Shown here: in pieces, positions 16,272 through 24,797 of the stretch
How positions within the stretch are numbered: position 1 is the first letter of the stretch
Layout: each line of letters begins with the position of its first letter
Origin: UBA937 sp031549725
GTDB taxonomy: Bacteria > Spirochaetota > Spirochaetia > Treponematales > Breznakiellaceae
DNA length: 62,443 bases
Direction: 5' to 3'
Assembly (NCBI GenBank): GCA_031549725.1
Contig: JAVBPH010000047.1
Coordinates: forward strand, 1 to 62,443
Position numbers and translations under genes: made by a program
The notes under the pieces: generated by a model
What the model was told of the DNA's origin: nothing
The model's database searches: none
Seen by the model: the letters and a program-made list of their open reading frames with translations, nothing else

Positions 16272-18766
16272 TCCCCATCCGGGATATTATCTCCGGGACA
16301 GGTTTGCCCCTGGCACCGCTTATTCCGGATATCATGGAATCCCTTGAAAAGGAAGGGGCAATTATTGTCAGGGCTGATCCGGGGATCGGAAAATCCACAT
16401 TGATTCCCCTGGCCCTGGCCGGTTTTACCCGGAGGCCCGGAAAGATTATTCTCCTGGAACCAAGAAGGGCAAGCACCATAACCATAGCCCAGCGGCTGGC
16501 GGATCTTTTATCGGAACCCCCGGGAAAAACCGTGGGGTATTCCATCAGAGGAGAGAAAAAAGTTTCCCCCGGAACCGTAATTGAGGTACTTACCCTGGGG
16601 TTGTTTCTCCGGCGGCTTCAGAATGATCCGGATCTGCTGAATGTAAGCCATATTATTTTTGATGAATTCCATGAACGGTCCGCCGAAGGGGATCTTATCC
16701 TGGGGATGATCCTGAATTTAAGAAGCCTGGGATCCCCGGTCAAAATTATCATCATGTCCGCTACCATGGATGCCCGGTCCATAGCGGATTTTTTGAATAC
16801 CACCGAAGACAGAAAAGTTCCCCCCGGGGTGCCGCTGATTGAATGCAGCGGTACCTGTTTTCCCGTGGATATTGAATATATGCCCCTGCCGCATCTGGAA
16901 AAAATTGGAATTGAATGCGCCAGGGCAATTATCAGAATACTGGAATTGGAAAAAACAGTTCACCCGGCTATTTTGGTTTTTCTTCCCGGTAAGGGAGAAA
17001 TTGAGGATGCCCGGCAGTACCTTCTGCAGCACCATACCGGGGGAACATATAAAATAGAAATTCTCCATGGTGGTATTCCCGCGCATGAACAGAAAAGGAT
17101 TATTTCCGGAGACCGGGAAAACAATCCCAGGATTATTCTGTCCACCAATATTGCCGAAACCGGTATTACCCTTCCCGGGGTTACCCTGGTGATTGATTCA
17201 GGGCTGGTCCGGCTGGAACGGTACCACCTGCCGTCCGCCATGAACCGGCTTTCCCTGGAGGCCGCCAGTAAACACTCCGCAGACCAGAGGGCCGGCAGGG
17301 CGGGAAGGCTTATGCCGGGCAGGTGTATCCGCCTGTGGGATAAAAATGATATAAGACCCGTTGAAACCGAACCGGAAATCCGGCGCATCGATTTGTCCAG
17401 GCTGGTATTGGAAAGCCTGATCTGGGGAGCAAAAAAGAAAGAGGATCTTCCCTGGCTTGAAATCCCCCGGGATTCTGCCTGGGGAAAGGCTGCGGAAATG
17501 CTGACCCTTCTGGGTGCTGCGGATGACATGTTGTCTCCTACGGAAAACGGAAGAATAATTGCCGGCCTGGGAATTGAAGTAAGGCTTGGGGTGCTCTGCC
17601 TGGAAGCAAAAAAACAAAACAGGACCTGGATGGGTTGTGTCTCCGCATCGATGCTGTCGGAATCATTCAGATATGGAAAAACCGCTGATCCTGAGGACAG
17701 CAGTTTTATCAGCCGCATGGAATGGCTCCGCAGGAATCCCGGATCAAACCAGGGACGGCCGGTGTTTGAACTGGCCGGGGATTTGTACCAAAGGATGGAA
17801 GGCCGTTCCGGAGCTCCGGTATGGACCATGGATGATGAAGCGGAACTGCCGGCCATCCTGGCCGCTGCGTTCCCCGACAGAATAGCCGCTCTGCAGCCTG
17901 CTACCGGAAAGTACCGTTTTGTCTCCGGCCGGGAAGCCGTGTTACCGGGTTATCCATCCGGGGATCCCTGGATTACAGCCCTGGAGGTTGATGCGGGAGA
18001 ACGGACCGGAAAAATCCGGCTGGCCGTTCCGGTCAACCGGGAGGATGCTTTCCTGTTTTTAAAACCCTTCATCCAGGAAGAGATAAGCCTTGCGTGGAAA
18101 GGACTGGAACCCAGAACCCTGGTCCGGATAACCGCGGGCAGGCTTGTGCTGCGGGAAGAGCAGAGGCAGAGTTTTTCCCGGGAAGTAAAAGCAGAACTGC
18201 CATTGCTCCTGGAAAAAACCGGCCTGTCAATTCTTCCCTGGGAGGAAGACGGGGGAAAACCGGGAACCCTATTATCCAGGATCAGGTTTTTTGTTACACA
18301 TAATACCCGGGGAATTTCCGGTTGGACCGATGATGATCTCATTAAAAGCGCCGGGGAATGGCTGGGACCATTTATATGGGGCGGCGAGGAATCGGGCAAA
18401 ACTTCCGTTATTTCCGGGAAGGATCTGGCTGATGCCCTGGAAGCCCGGGCGGGCTGGGAAATGATGAAATCATTACATGATACGGTTCCTGAATACTTCG
18501 AAGTCCCGGGAAAAAAGAAACGCCGGATTGATTATTCCTCCGGTGAACCCGTGGTAAACATCAGACTGCAGGATGCCCTGGGAATTTCAAAAAATCCGGT
18601 AATTATGCATATTCCCGTGGTGTTTCACCTGCTTTCCCCGGCGGACCGGCCTATCCAGGTTACAAAAGATTTGATGGGATTCTGGGCCGGGTCATACCAG
18701 GAAGTTAGAAAGGAAATGAAAGGCCGGTATCCGAAACATCACTGGCCGGAAAATCCTCTTTCTTAG
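16268..18766 (+). CDS. hrpB: ATP-dependent RNA helicase, HrpB type
   Basis: An 832-residue DEAH-family protein. Walker A is ADPGIGKST (about 36-44), motif II is DEFH (about 132), motif III is SAT, and motifs V and VI are STNIAETGIT and QRAGRAGR (about 295 and 340). The C-terminal half contains the HrpB-specific region, ending in SSGEPVVNIRLQDALGISKNPVIMH and HHWPENPL, a hallmark of HrpB. The role in bacteria is poorly known. The start is TTG, overlapping the previous stop. It ends 4 bases before the three-hairpin repeat. Confidence 0.9.
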   Translation: MIPIRDIISGTGLPLAPLIPDIMESLEKEGAIIVRADPGIGKSTLIPLALAGFTRRPGKIILLEPRRASTITIAQRLADLLSEPPGKTVGYSIRGEKKVSPGTVIEVLTLGLFLRRLQNDPDLLNVSHIIFDEFHERSAEGDLILGMILNLRSLGSPVKIIIMSATMDARSIADFLNTTEDRKVPPGVPLIECSGTCFPVDIEYMPLPHLEKIGIECARAIIRILELEKTVHPAILVFLPGKGEIEDARQYLLQHHTGGTYKIEILHGGIPAHEQKRIISGDRENNPRIILSTNIAETGITLPGVTLVIDSGLVRLERYHLPSAMNRLSLEAASKHSADQRAGRAGRLMPGRCIRLWDKNDIRPVETEPEIRRIDLSRLVLESLIWGAKKKEDLPWLEIPRDSAWGKAAEMLTLLGAADDMLSPTENGRIIAGLGIEVRLGVLCLEAKKQNRTWMGCVSASMLSESFRYGKTADPEDSSFISRMEWLRRNPGSNQGRPVFELAGDLYQRMEGRSGAPVWTMDDEAELPAILAAAFPDRIAALQPATGKYRFVSGREAVLPGYPSGDPWITALEVDAGERTGKIRLAVPVNREDAFLFLKPFIQEEISLAWKGLEPRTLVRITAGRLVLREEQRQSFSREVKAELPLLLEKTGLSILPWEEDGGKPGTLLSRIRFFVTHNTRGISGWTDDDLIKSAGEWLGPFIWGGEESGKTSVISGKDLADALEARAGWEMMKSLHDTVPEYFEVPGKKKRRIDYSSGEPVVNIRLQDALGISKNPVIMHIPVVFHLLSPADRPIQVTKDLMGFWAGSYQEVRKEMKGRYPKHHWPENPLS

Positions 18767-18770
18767 TAAA

Positions 18771-18909
18771 GGCTTTTTCAAAATATCAGATTTTGAAAAA
18801 GCAACCTTAGATGTGAGTGCAGAAAGAATGCTATTTTATTTATGGATAAGGAAATAGCATTCTTTCTGCAAAAGCCTTTTTCAAAACTAACCGAGTTTTG
18901 AAAAAGGCT
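18771..18909 (+). repeat. Three-hairpin dispersed element, copy 2
   Basis: The best-preserved copy. Hairpin A (18772-18802) has 13-base arms GCTTTTTCAAAAT and ATTTTGAAAAAGC. Hairpin B (18819-18869) has 18 perfectly matched pairs, GCAGAAAGAATGCTATTT. Hairpin C (18873-18909) has arms AGCCTTTTTCAAAACT and AGTTTTGAAAAAGGCT. It lies between convergent hrpB and a minus-strand gene. Its last base is part of the stop codon (TCA on this strand, TGA on the other) of that gene. Confidence 0.9.
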
Positions 18910-19541
18910 CAGTAATACGTATCCATGGCCTGGAATTTTTCCCGGACCTGCTGCAGCAGATTCAGTTCCCGGTTAATCGTTTTTTCGTAATCCAGGTCCC
19001 TGGTTTCTATCCGGTATGCCTGATCCTGCCAGTAATGTACCCGGGGAAGGTCAATGAAACGGAACTGTTTCTGCTGGGCCTTCTGGGACCATTCCACCGC
19101 ATCCTTCCAGTAATAAAGCGCCGCCCGGTAACAGGATTCGGCGGTATCCAGACCTTTTAAAGTCTGTTCTTTCCAGGGGGCATTGTAGAAATAGGCGTTC
19201 CGTTTATTCCATTTATTTCCCAGGTAGAGGTACTGTTCAATCAGTTTTAAATTGATGTGCATCATAAAAAGATACCGGTATTTTTCCCATTGGGTTTCAT
19301 TTTCAATCAATGCCATGGCATAGAGGGGGTTGCAGAAATCCGCAGCCAGAGCTTTTTCAAGATAGTAAATATTTTCCATGGTATCATCGGGATACTGGTT
19401 ATAGTGAATATGGTAAAGCCGGTAATACTGTTCTTTATAGGTTACCAGATAAGCGTCTGCTGCGGAATTTGAAGAGGATAATATTAAAATACAAATCAGG
19501 ATTACCCCGGGAATTTTAACGGGAAAAAGACGCAGCTTCAT
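18909..19541 (-). CDS. Secreted protein of unknown function, TPR-like
   Basis: About 210 residues. A signal peptide runs from MKLRLFPVKI through a hydrophobic core to NSAADA. The mature protein is almost all helical and rich in Tyr, Trp and Glu (YRLYHIHYNQYPDDTMENIY, LEKALAADFCNPLYAMALIE), with a pattern like tetratricopeptide repeats. ATG 19541 is chosen because it overlaps the tmk stop as ATGA; an upstream ATG would add 12 residues before the signal. Its stop codon uses the last base of the neighbouring repeat, so the C-terminus may be shaped by that insertion. A small gene next to tmk is also found in T. pallidum, as I recall. Confidence 0.75.
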   Translation of the reverse strand: MKLRLFPVKIPGVILICILILSSSNSAADAYLVTYKEQYYRLYHIHYNQYPDDTMENIYYLEKALAADFCNPLYAMALIENETQWEKYRYLFMMHINLKLIEQYLYLGNKWNKRNAYFYNAPWKEQTLKGLDTAESCYRAALYYWKDAVEWSQKAQQKQFRFIDLPRVHYWQDQAYRIETRDLDYEKTINRELNLLQQVREKFQAMDTYY

Positions 19542-20161
19542 GCTTTCATTATCGGCAGTTTTTGCATGGAACTCCATATATCATCGCTGACCGCTTCAAC
19601 GGATTTTGATGCATCGATTATCTCGACCTTTACCCCCAGGGCAGCATATTCGGAAATGATCTTTTTGTACCGCCGGTGAACCTCTACCTGGAAATCCAGG
19701 TATTCATAACTGTCCCTGGACTGGCGCTTGCCGATCCGTTCCAGGGCAATTTCCGGATCAATATCAAAATAAAACAGCAGCTCCGGTAGGGGAAAGTCCT
19801 GGTTTAATTTTGCCGGCAGTGTTTCACCGCATTCTATTCCCTGGTATACCAGGGAAGAAGGTGTATACCGGTCGGAAATAACAATTTCATTATTTTTGCA
19901 GTGTTCCAGAATTCCGCCGGCCTGGTATATATGTTCATTCCGGTCAGCCGCAAAAAGCCGGGCCAGGGTCTCCGGTTTTAGGATAAGGTCTTTTTTAAGG
20001 GCTGAACGGATAATTTTTCCTATGGGCCCGTCGGTGGGTTCGAAGGTTATGAAACAGGAAAACTTAGGGTTATCCCATTTTTTTTTAATAATTTCACATT
20101 GGGTGGAAGTTCCGGTTCCGTCCCCCCCCTCAAAAACAACAAAATTGTGTATAATATCCAT
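19538..20161 (-). CDS. tmk: Thymidylate kinase
   Basis: Thymidylate kinase phosphorylates dTMP to dTDP. The P-loop region reads FEGGDGTGTSTQ (about residues 10-21), the motif DRYTPSSLVYQG carries the conserved Asp-Arg-Tyr (about 96), and the lid region reads ERIGKRQSRDSYE (about 145). The length of about 207 is normal. The usual P-loop Lys is replaced by Thr (GTGT where GxGK is expected). Start at ATG 20161 gives a normal N-terminus; ATG 20218 would add 19 residues. The stop overlaps the next minus gene as ATGA. It is divergent from tamB. Confidence 0.87.
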   Translation of the reverse strand: MDIIHNFVVFEGGDGTGTSTQCEIIKKKWDNPKFSCFITFEPTDGPIGKIIRSALKKDLILKPETLARLFAADRNEHIYQAGGILEHCKNNEIVISDRYTPSSLVYQGIECGETLPAKLNQDFPLPELLFYFDIDPEIALERIGKRQSRDSYEYLDFQVEVHRRYKKIISEYAALGVKVEIIDASKSVEAVSDDIWSSMQKLPIMKA

Positions 20162-20311
20162 ATTATGATTGTTATAACATATGATGGAGGGTTTTACAAT
20201 TATTTGTCCCAATGTCATAGTATTTTACCCCATTTCATGTTAGTTTTAAGGTTGTCAAGAATATATCCGGGACAAATTCCGGACATTTTGGGGCATTTTA
20301 AGGAATGATTT

Positions 20312-23300
20312 GTGGAGAATTCCTCAAAACATAAATCTGGAAATACTAAAAAACTGAAGATTTCCAGGAATGTACATATTATTATTGAAATTCTCATTTT
20401 TACTGCCCTGGTTGGTATTACAGCTCTCCTGCTGCAGCCCCTGAGAATGTCCATTCTCCATCAAATGACGGATATGCGGGATTATCTCATTGGAGAAGCC
20501 GAGACTTTTTTAGGCAGAAAGATCGAATATGCCTCCATGGGACCATCGGTTTTTGCAACCCTGGATATCCGGGACATCAGGATTCTGAATGATGATGGAA
20601 AGGCTATTCTGACCATTGGAAGGTTCCGGCTTTCCTATTCCCTGCTGGCCCTCATAAGAGGAGAAAAACAGAATTCCCTCCGTTCCATCAGGATTGATAT
20701 GCCGGTGATGAATCTGGATACGGAAAGGGATGCGGATATCCTGTCATTGTTTTCATCATCTTCAAAAAGCCAACAGGGTGATTCCGCATCCCTGGAAAAT
20801 GAAGCTGACGCAGATGACGGTAAAATCCAGCGACAATGGCAGGGCATCGATTTCCTGCCCGATAAAATCCAGGTCCGGCTCCGGAGCGGCAAGGGAACTT
20901 TGACCGTAGGGGATAATGATTTCTCCGTGGAAGGATTGTCCTTCGACGGAAATATCCGGAACAGAAGGGTTATTTTCACCGGACGCTGGAAAGTGGAAAC
21001 CGCCATATCCGGACTGTTTGACCAGAAGATAAGGGCTGTTATGGCCGGCGGCATCTCCGGTGATTTTGCTACCAGTCTGACCAACGGTAATCTTAACCTG
21101 TCCATACCAACCCTTTCGGGGGACCTCTTTACATTCAAGTCCCTGACGGTGAACCTGGCGGTTTCCCCGGAAATTATAGAATTAAGGAAAATCAAGGACC
21201 GTTCCCCGTATGATCTTTTTGTAAAATATGAAATTGATACGGGTACCCTGAATGCCGAATTTTATGCGGATAATTTCTCACCCCGGGACATATTGAGTTT
21301 CAGCGGTCCCTGGAAACCCTACAATGAATGGCTTTATGTACAGACCTCGGGGTATGCATCATTTCAAAGAACCAGCGATAAAAATTTTCAGTATGATATC
21401 AATCTTTCCGGCAAAACACCGCCCCGGCTGCCGGTAAAGGACGCATCCTTTGAAATTAAAAGCAAGGGGGATTCCAACCGGGCGGATTTTTTCCCGGTAC
21501 GGTTTGACCTGCCCCAGGGATCGGTCCTTTTTAACGGTAATATGCAGTTTAAAACCAAGGCTGTAAACGGAAACCTGGTTGTAAAGGACCTGACATTAAC
21601 CGGGGAAAATCCCCTGAGCGCCGATTTTTCGATAAATACCTATGGTAATGAGACCAGTATTTTCAGTGAGAATATATCCATCGGTTCTCTTATATTATCC
21701 GCATTTGACTCATATATTATAAATCAGCAGGATAGTCTGTCCTTCAGTGTGACCGCATTACGGTTCCGGGACATTGAATCCTACGATAATGTTTCACTCA
21801 GCCGGGTGGCCCTGGACGGTTCCTATGATTTTACCCCCCGGCATCTGCAGGCATCCTTTTCCCTGGACTCATTTTCCACGGATGATATGATGGAGGCGGT
21901 GCGTCCCTTTGTTAAAATACCCTTTCTTCCGGATGTGGCAAAAAATCAGCTGGACCGGATTTTAGTTACCACCGAATTATTTATCACCACCGATTTTGAA
22001 CATATTTCCTATAATGCCCCGAGGTTTATTGCCGCATATAATAAGGGCGGTCAGGATGTGCTTACCCTGTTTTCGGTCTCCGGTACTGATAAAAGGTTTG
22101 AGCTGAGCAACGGAAGCATCCTGGCGGAGGGAAGCCTGGATTTCTCCGGGGATGCGGATTTTTCCAATGTTAACGACATTTCATTTTCCTTCCGGGCGGT
22201 ATACAAGGATTTTACCTATTTCATCGACGGCATGTTTATCGATCAAAGATCCCTGAACATTAATGGCTCCTACGGTTTTAATCTGTATCTGGCCATGACT
22301 GACCAGGGCAGCTATTCCGGATCGGTTTTTGTCGATTCTGTACCAATTCCTTTTAAAAACAGAACCGCTAAATTCAGCATATCCTCATTTATCCGCTGGA
22401 CCGATCCTAATTTCTGGTCGGTGGATGTGGAAAGGCTGGAACTGGCGGACCTGCCCATGCCGGGTAATACCCCGGGTCGTTTTTTACTCCAGGGTATTGC
22501 GGATGATGCGGGGGCTACTTTCCCGAATATCTTTTTTGATGACGGAAAGGGTGTCCTCACCGGAACAGTCAAAGCCGACTGGTCAAATAAATTCAGTACC
22601 GCCAAGGGTACCATTGTTTTAAACGACCGGACCGGGTCCGAACAGTATTTGCTGGAAGGCAATTATGCTGACCGGGTATTTGATTTATCCATTACCGGAA
22701 CCAGGATGCAGCTGAGCCGGTTTATAGAAAACACTTCCAATATGGTCGCTTCCGCGGATGTGGCCCTGAACTGGTCATCCGCGGAAGCCTTTTCCCTAGG
22801 GGTGAATCTCTTGTCGCTTACGGGGACCATCGGTAAAAATGAGATCAATGCCTATGCGCATGTAGATATAGACCAGGATACGGCCTCTATCCATAATACC
22901 AGGATGCTCCTGGGGGGTGTCGTTTTGGATCTCCCGTCCCTGGAAATGAACCGGCTGAAATCCGATTTATACGGTTCCCTGAATGTCAGCGGTACCATAC
23001 TGGGAAGGGATATGGATATTGGCCTGCTGGCAAACGCAAATTATAAGCCCATTGATTCCTGGTTTGATTTTGCTGAAGCGGCCGGATCTTTTCAGGGATC
23101 ATTAAACGTATATAAAATCAGGGTGAATACCGCCCAAGTCACAGAGCCGTTTCAATTCCATGTAGCCCGGGATGATTCCATGCTGACCCTCACCGGAGGA
23201 CCCAAGGAAATGATCCGTTTTAATATTTCCGATAAGGGGGATTTTTATGCGGGGCTGTCAAATCCCTCTCCCCTGAGGGGTTCGATTATCGGAAATATTT

Positions 23301-24736
23301 CCCAGGGGCAGATTGATGCCCAGGCATCAAAACTATATGTGGATCTTGCGGCATTATGGAAAATAATGCCGGACAGGGTAAAGGAGATTATCGATTTACC
23401 CGGCGGTTTTGTGGATGTTTCCGTCCATGTGAAGGGCCCCCTGGCGGACCCGGAATTTTTCGGCACCGCCCGGGGAACCAGTGTCCGCTTAAAACTGCCC
23501 CAGTATCTTACCGCGGACATAGGACCAACCCCTATAGATGTCAAACTGGAAGGAAACGAAATGACCTTTGGGCCCCTGACCACCCAGGTTGGAAAGGGCA
23601 AGGGGCAGGTATCGGGTTATTTCCTGTTTGACCGCTGGATACCCGATACCTTTGCCCTGAATATATTGGTTCCCAAGGAATCCCCCGTACCCTATGGATT
23701 TGACCAGGGAGGGGTTAAAGCATCGGGAAATGCCTCGGGAAGACTGACCGTGGACCTGGAGGACCGGGTATTCCGCATTCAGGGTGATTTAACAGCATAT
23801 AATACTATTTTAACCGTCGGAGATTCGGCGAGGGGAAATTCCGATTCCTCCTCCGGTTCCTACAAGAGGTTGCCCGCAGTGGTGGATATGAAAATCACCA
23901 CCGGGCCCAGGGTGGAATTCGTATTCCCCAATGAGTCTTATCCCATAGTCAGCGCCTATGCTGATCTTGGGTCCAGTATCCATATCACCGCGGATTCCGA
24001 AATCGGTGCATTTTCTGTGGTAGGGGATGTGGCCCTCAGGGGCGGGGATATTTATTATATCAACCGGAGTTTCTATATCCGGGAAGGGGTAGTAAAATTA
24101 AATGAAAATGAATCAAAATTTGACCCCCTTATTACCGCCAGGGCGGATATCAATGAAGTTTCCCAGGATGGCCGGGTTACCATTTCCCTGGTACTGGATA
24201 ATGCCCCGCTGATGTCCTTTGTCCCCCGGTTTGAATCGAATCCGCCCTTGTCACAGCTTGAAATAATGACCCTTTTAGGACAAAATCCAGCTACGGGGTC
24301 TTCAAATCCCCTGCTTACCATAAGCGGGGATTTCCTGTCCCAATTTAAGGTAATCCAGGACCTGGAACGGTCCCTGCGTAATTTCTTAAGGCTGGATATG
24401 TTTTCCATCAGGACCGCGGCATTGCAGAATGCATTGTTCCTGGTAACCGGATTACAGCAGCCCGTCAGCAGTTTTGGGAATCTTGGTAACTATTTTGATA
24501 ATACAACTGTTTTTATAGGAAAGCACCTGACCCAGGATATGTTCTTGCAGTCCATGTTCTCATTGCGGTATGATGATATGGTGGATGCCTGGGGTGGATT
24601 AAAGCTGGAGGCTGATATAGGATTGGAGCTGAGCAGTCCGCTGGTCAATATAAAGTGGAATTTTGTCCCGCTGCATCCTGAAAATATGTTTATTGATGAT
24701 CTTTCATTTACTTTAAGCTGGAAATGGTCATTTTAA
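20312..24736 (+). CDS. tamB: TamB-like translocation and assembly module protein
   Basis: The protein has 1474 residues, with a single N-terminal membrane helix (about 24-45) and then a long beta-rich periplasmic body. The last 400 residues match the TamB C-terminal domain: YYINRSFYIREGVVKLNEN, FDPLITARADINE, LEIMTLLGQNP and a final amphipathic strand region ending WKWSF. TamB-like proteins span the periplasm and work with Omp85 proteins in outer-membrane protein or lipid transport. The start is GTG with AAGGA about 9 bases before it. The gene leads a cluster with bamA, skp and mutS; tamB beside bamA matches T. pallidum TP0325-TP0326 as I recall. Confidence 0.88.
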   Translation: MENSSKHKSGNTKKLKISRNVHIIIEILIFTALVGITALLLQPLRMSILHQMTDMRDYLIGEAETFLGRKIEYASMGPSVFATLDIRDIRILNDDGKAILTIGRFRLSYSLLALIRGEKQNSLRSIRIDMPVMNLDTERDADILSLFSSSSKSQQGDSASLENEADADDGKIQRQWQGIDFLPDKIQVRLRSGKGTLTVGDNDFSVEGLSFDGNIRNRRVIFTGRWKVETAISGLFDQKIRAVMAGGISGDFATSLTNGNLNLSIPTLSGDLFTFKSLTVNLAVSPEIIELRKIKDRSPYDLFVKYEIDTGTLNAEFYADNFSPRDILSFSGPWKPYNEWLYVQTSGYASFQRTSDKNFQYDINLSGKTPPRLPVKDASFEIKSKGDSNRADFFPVRFDLPQGSVLFNGNMQFKTKAVNGNLVVKDLTLTGENPLSADFSINTYGNETSIFSENISIGSLILSAFDSYIINQQDSLSFSVTALRFRDIESYDNVSLSRVALDGSYDFTPRHLQASFSLDSFSTDDMMEAVRPFVKIPFLPDVAKNQLDRILVTTELFITTDFEHISYNAPRFIAAYNKGGQDVLTLFSVSGTDKRFELSNGSILAEGSLDFSGDADFSNVNDISFSFRAVYKDFTYFIDGMFIDQRSLNINGSYGFNLYLAMTDQGSYSGSVFVDSVPIPFKNRTAKFSISSFIRWTDPNFWSVDVERLELADLPMPGNTPGRFLLQGIADDAGATFPNIFFDDGKGVLTGTVKADWSNKFSTAKGTIVLNDRTGSEQYLLEGNYADRVFDLSITGTRMQLSRFIENTSNMVASADVALNWSSAEAFSLGVNLLSLTGTIGKNEINAYAHVDIDQDTASIHNTRMLLGGVVLDLPSLEMNRLKSDLYGSLNVSGTILGRDMDIGLLANANYKPIDSWFDFAEAAGSFQGSLNVYKIRVNTAQVTEPFQFHVARDDSMLTLTGGPKEMIRFNISDKGDFYAGLSNPSPLRGSIIGNISQGQIDAQASKLYVDLAALWKIMPDRVKEIIDLPGGFVDVSVHVKGPLADPEFFGTARGTSVRLKLPQYLTADIGPTPIDVKLEGNEMTFGPLTTQVGKGKGQVSGYFLFDRWIPDTFALNILVPKESPVPYGFDQGGVKASGNASGRLTVDLEDRVFRIQGDLTAYNTILTVGDSARGNSDSSSGSYKRLPAVVDMKITTGPRVEFVFPNESYPIVSAYADLGSSIHITADSEIGAFSVVGDVALRGGDIYYINRSFYIREGVVKLNENESKFDPLITARADINEVSQDGRVTISLVLDNAPLMSFVPRFESNPPLSQLEIMTLLGQNPATGSSNPLLTISGDFLSQFKVIQDLERSLRNFLRLDMFSIRTAALQNALFLVTGLQQPVSSFGNLGNYFDNTTVFIGKHLTQDMFLQSMFSLRYDDMVDAWGGLKLEADIGLELSSPLVNIKWNFVPLHPENMFIDDLSFTLSWKWSF

Positions 24737-24797
24737 CCGGTTTCCCGGGGGCTTGCTCCGGAACATCCGGTTTTATATGATGTGAAAAGGAGATTTG

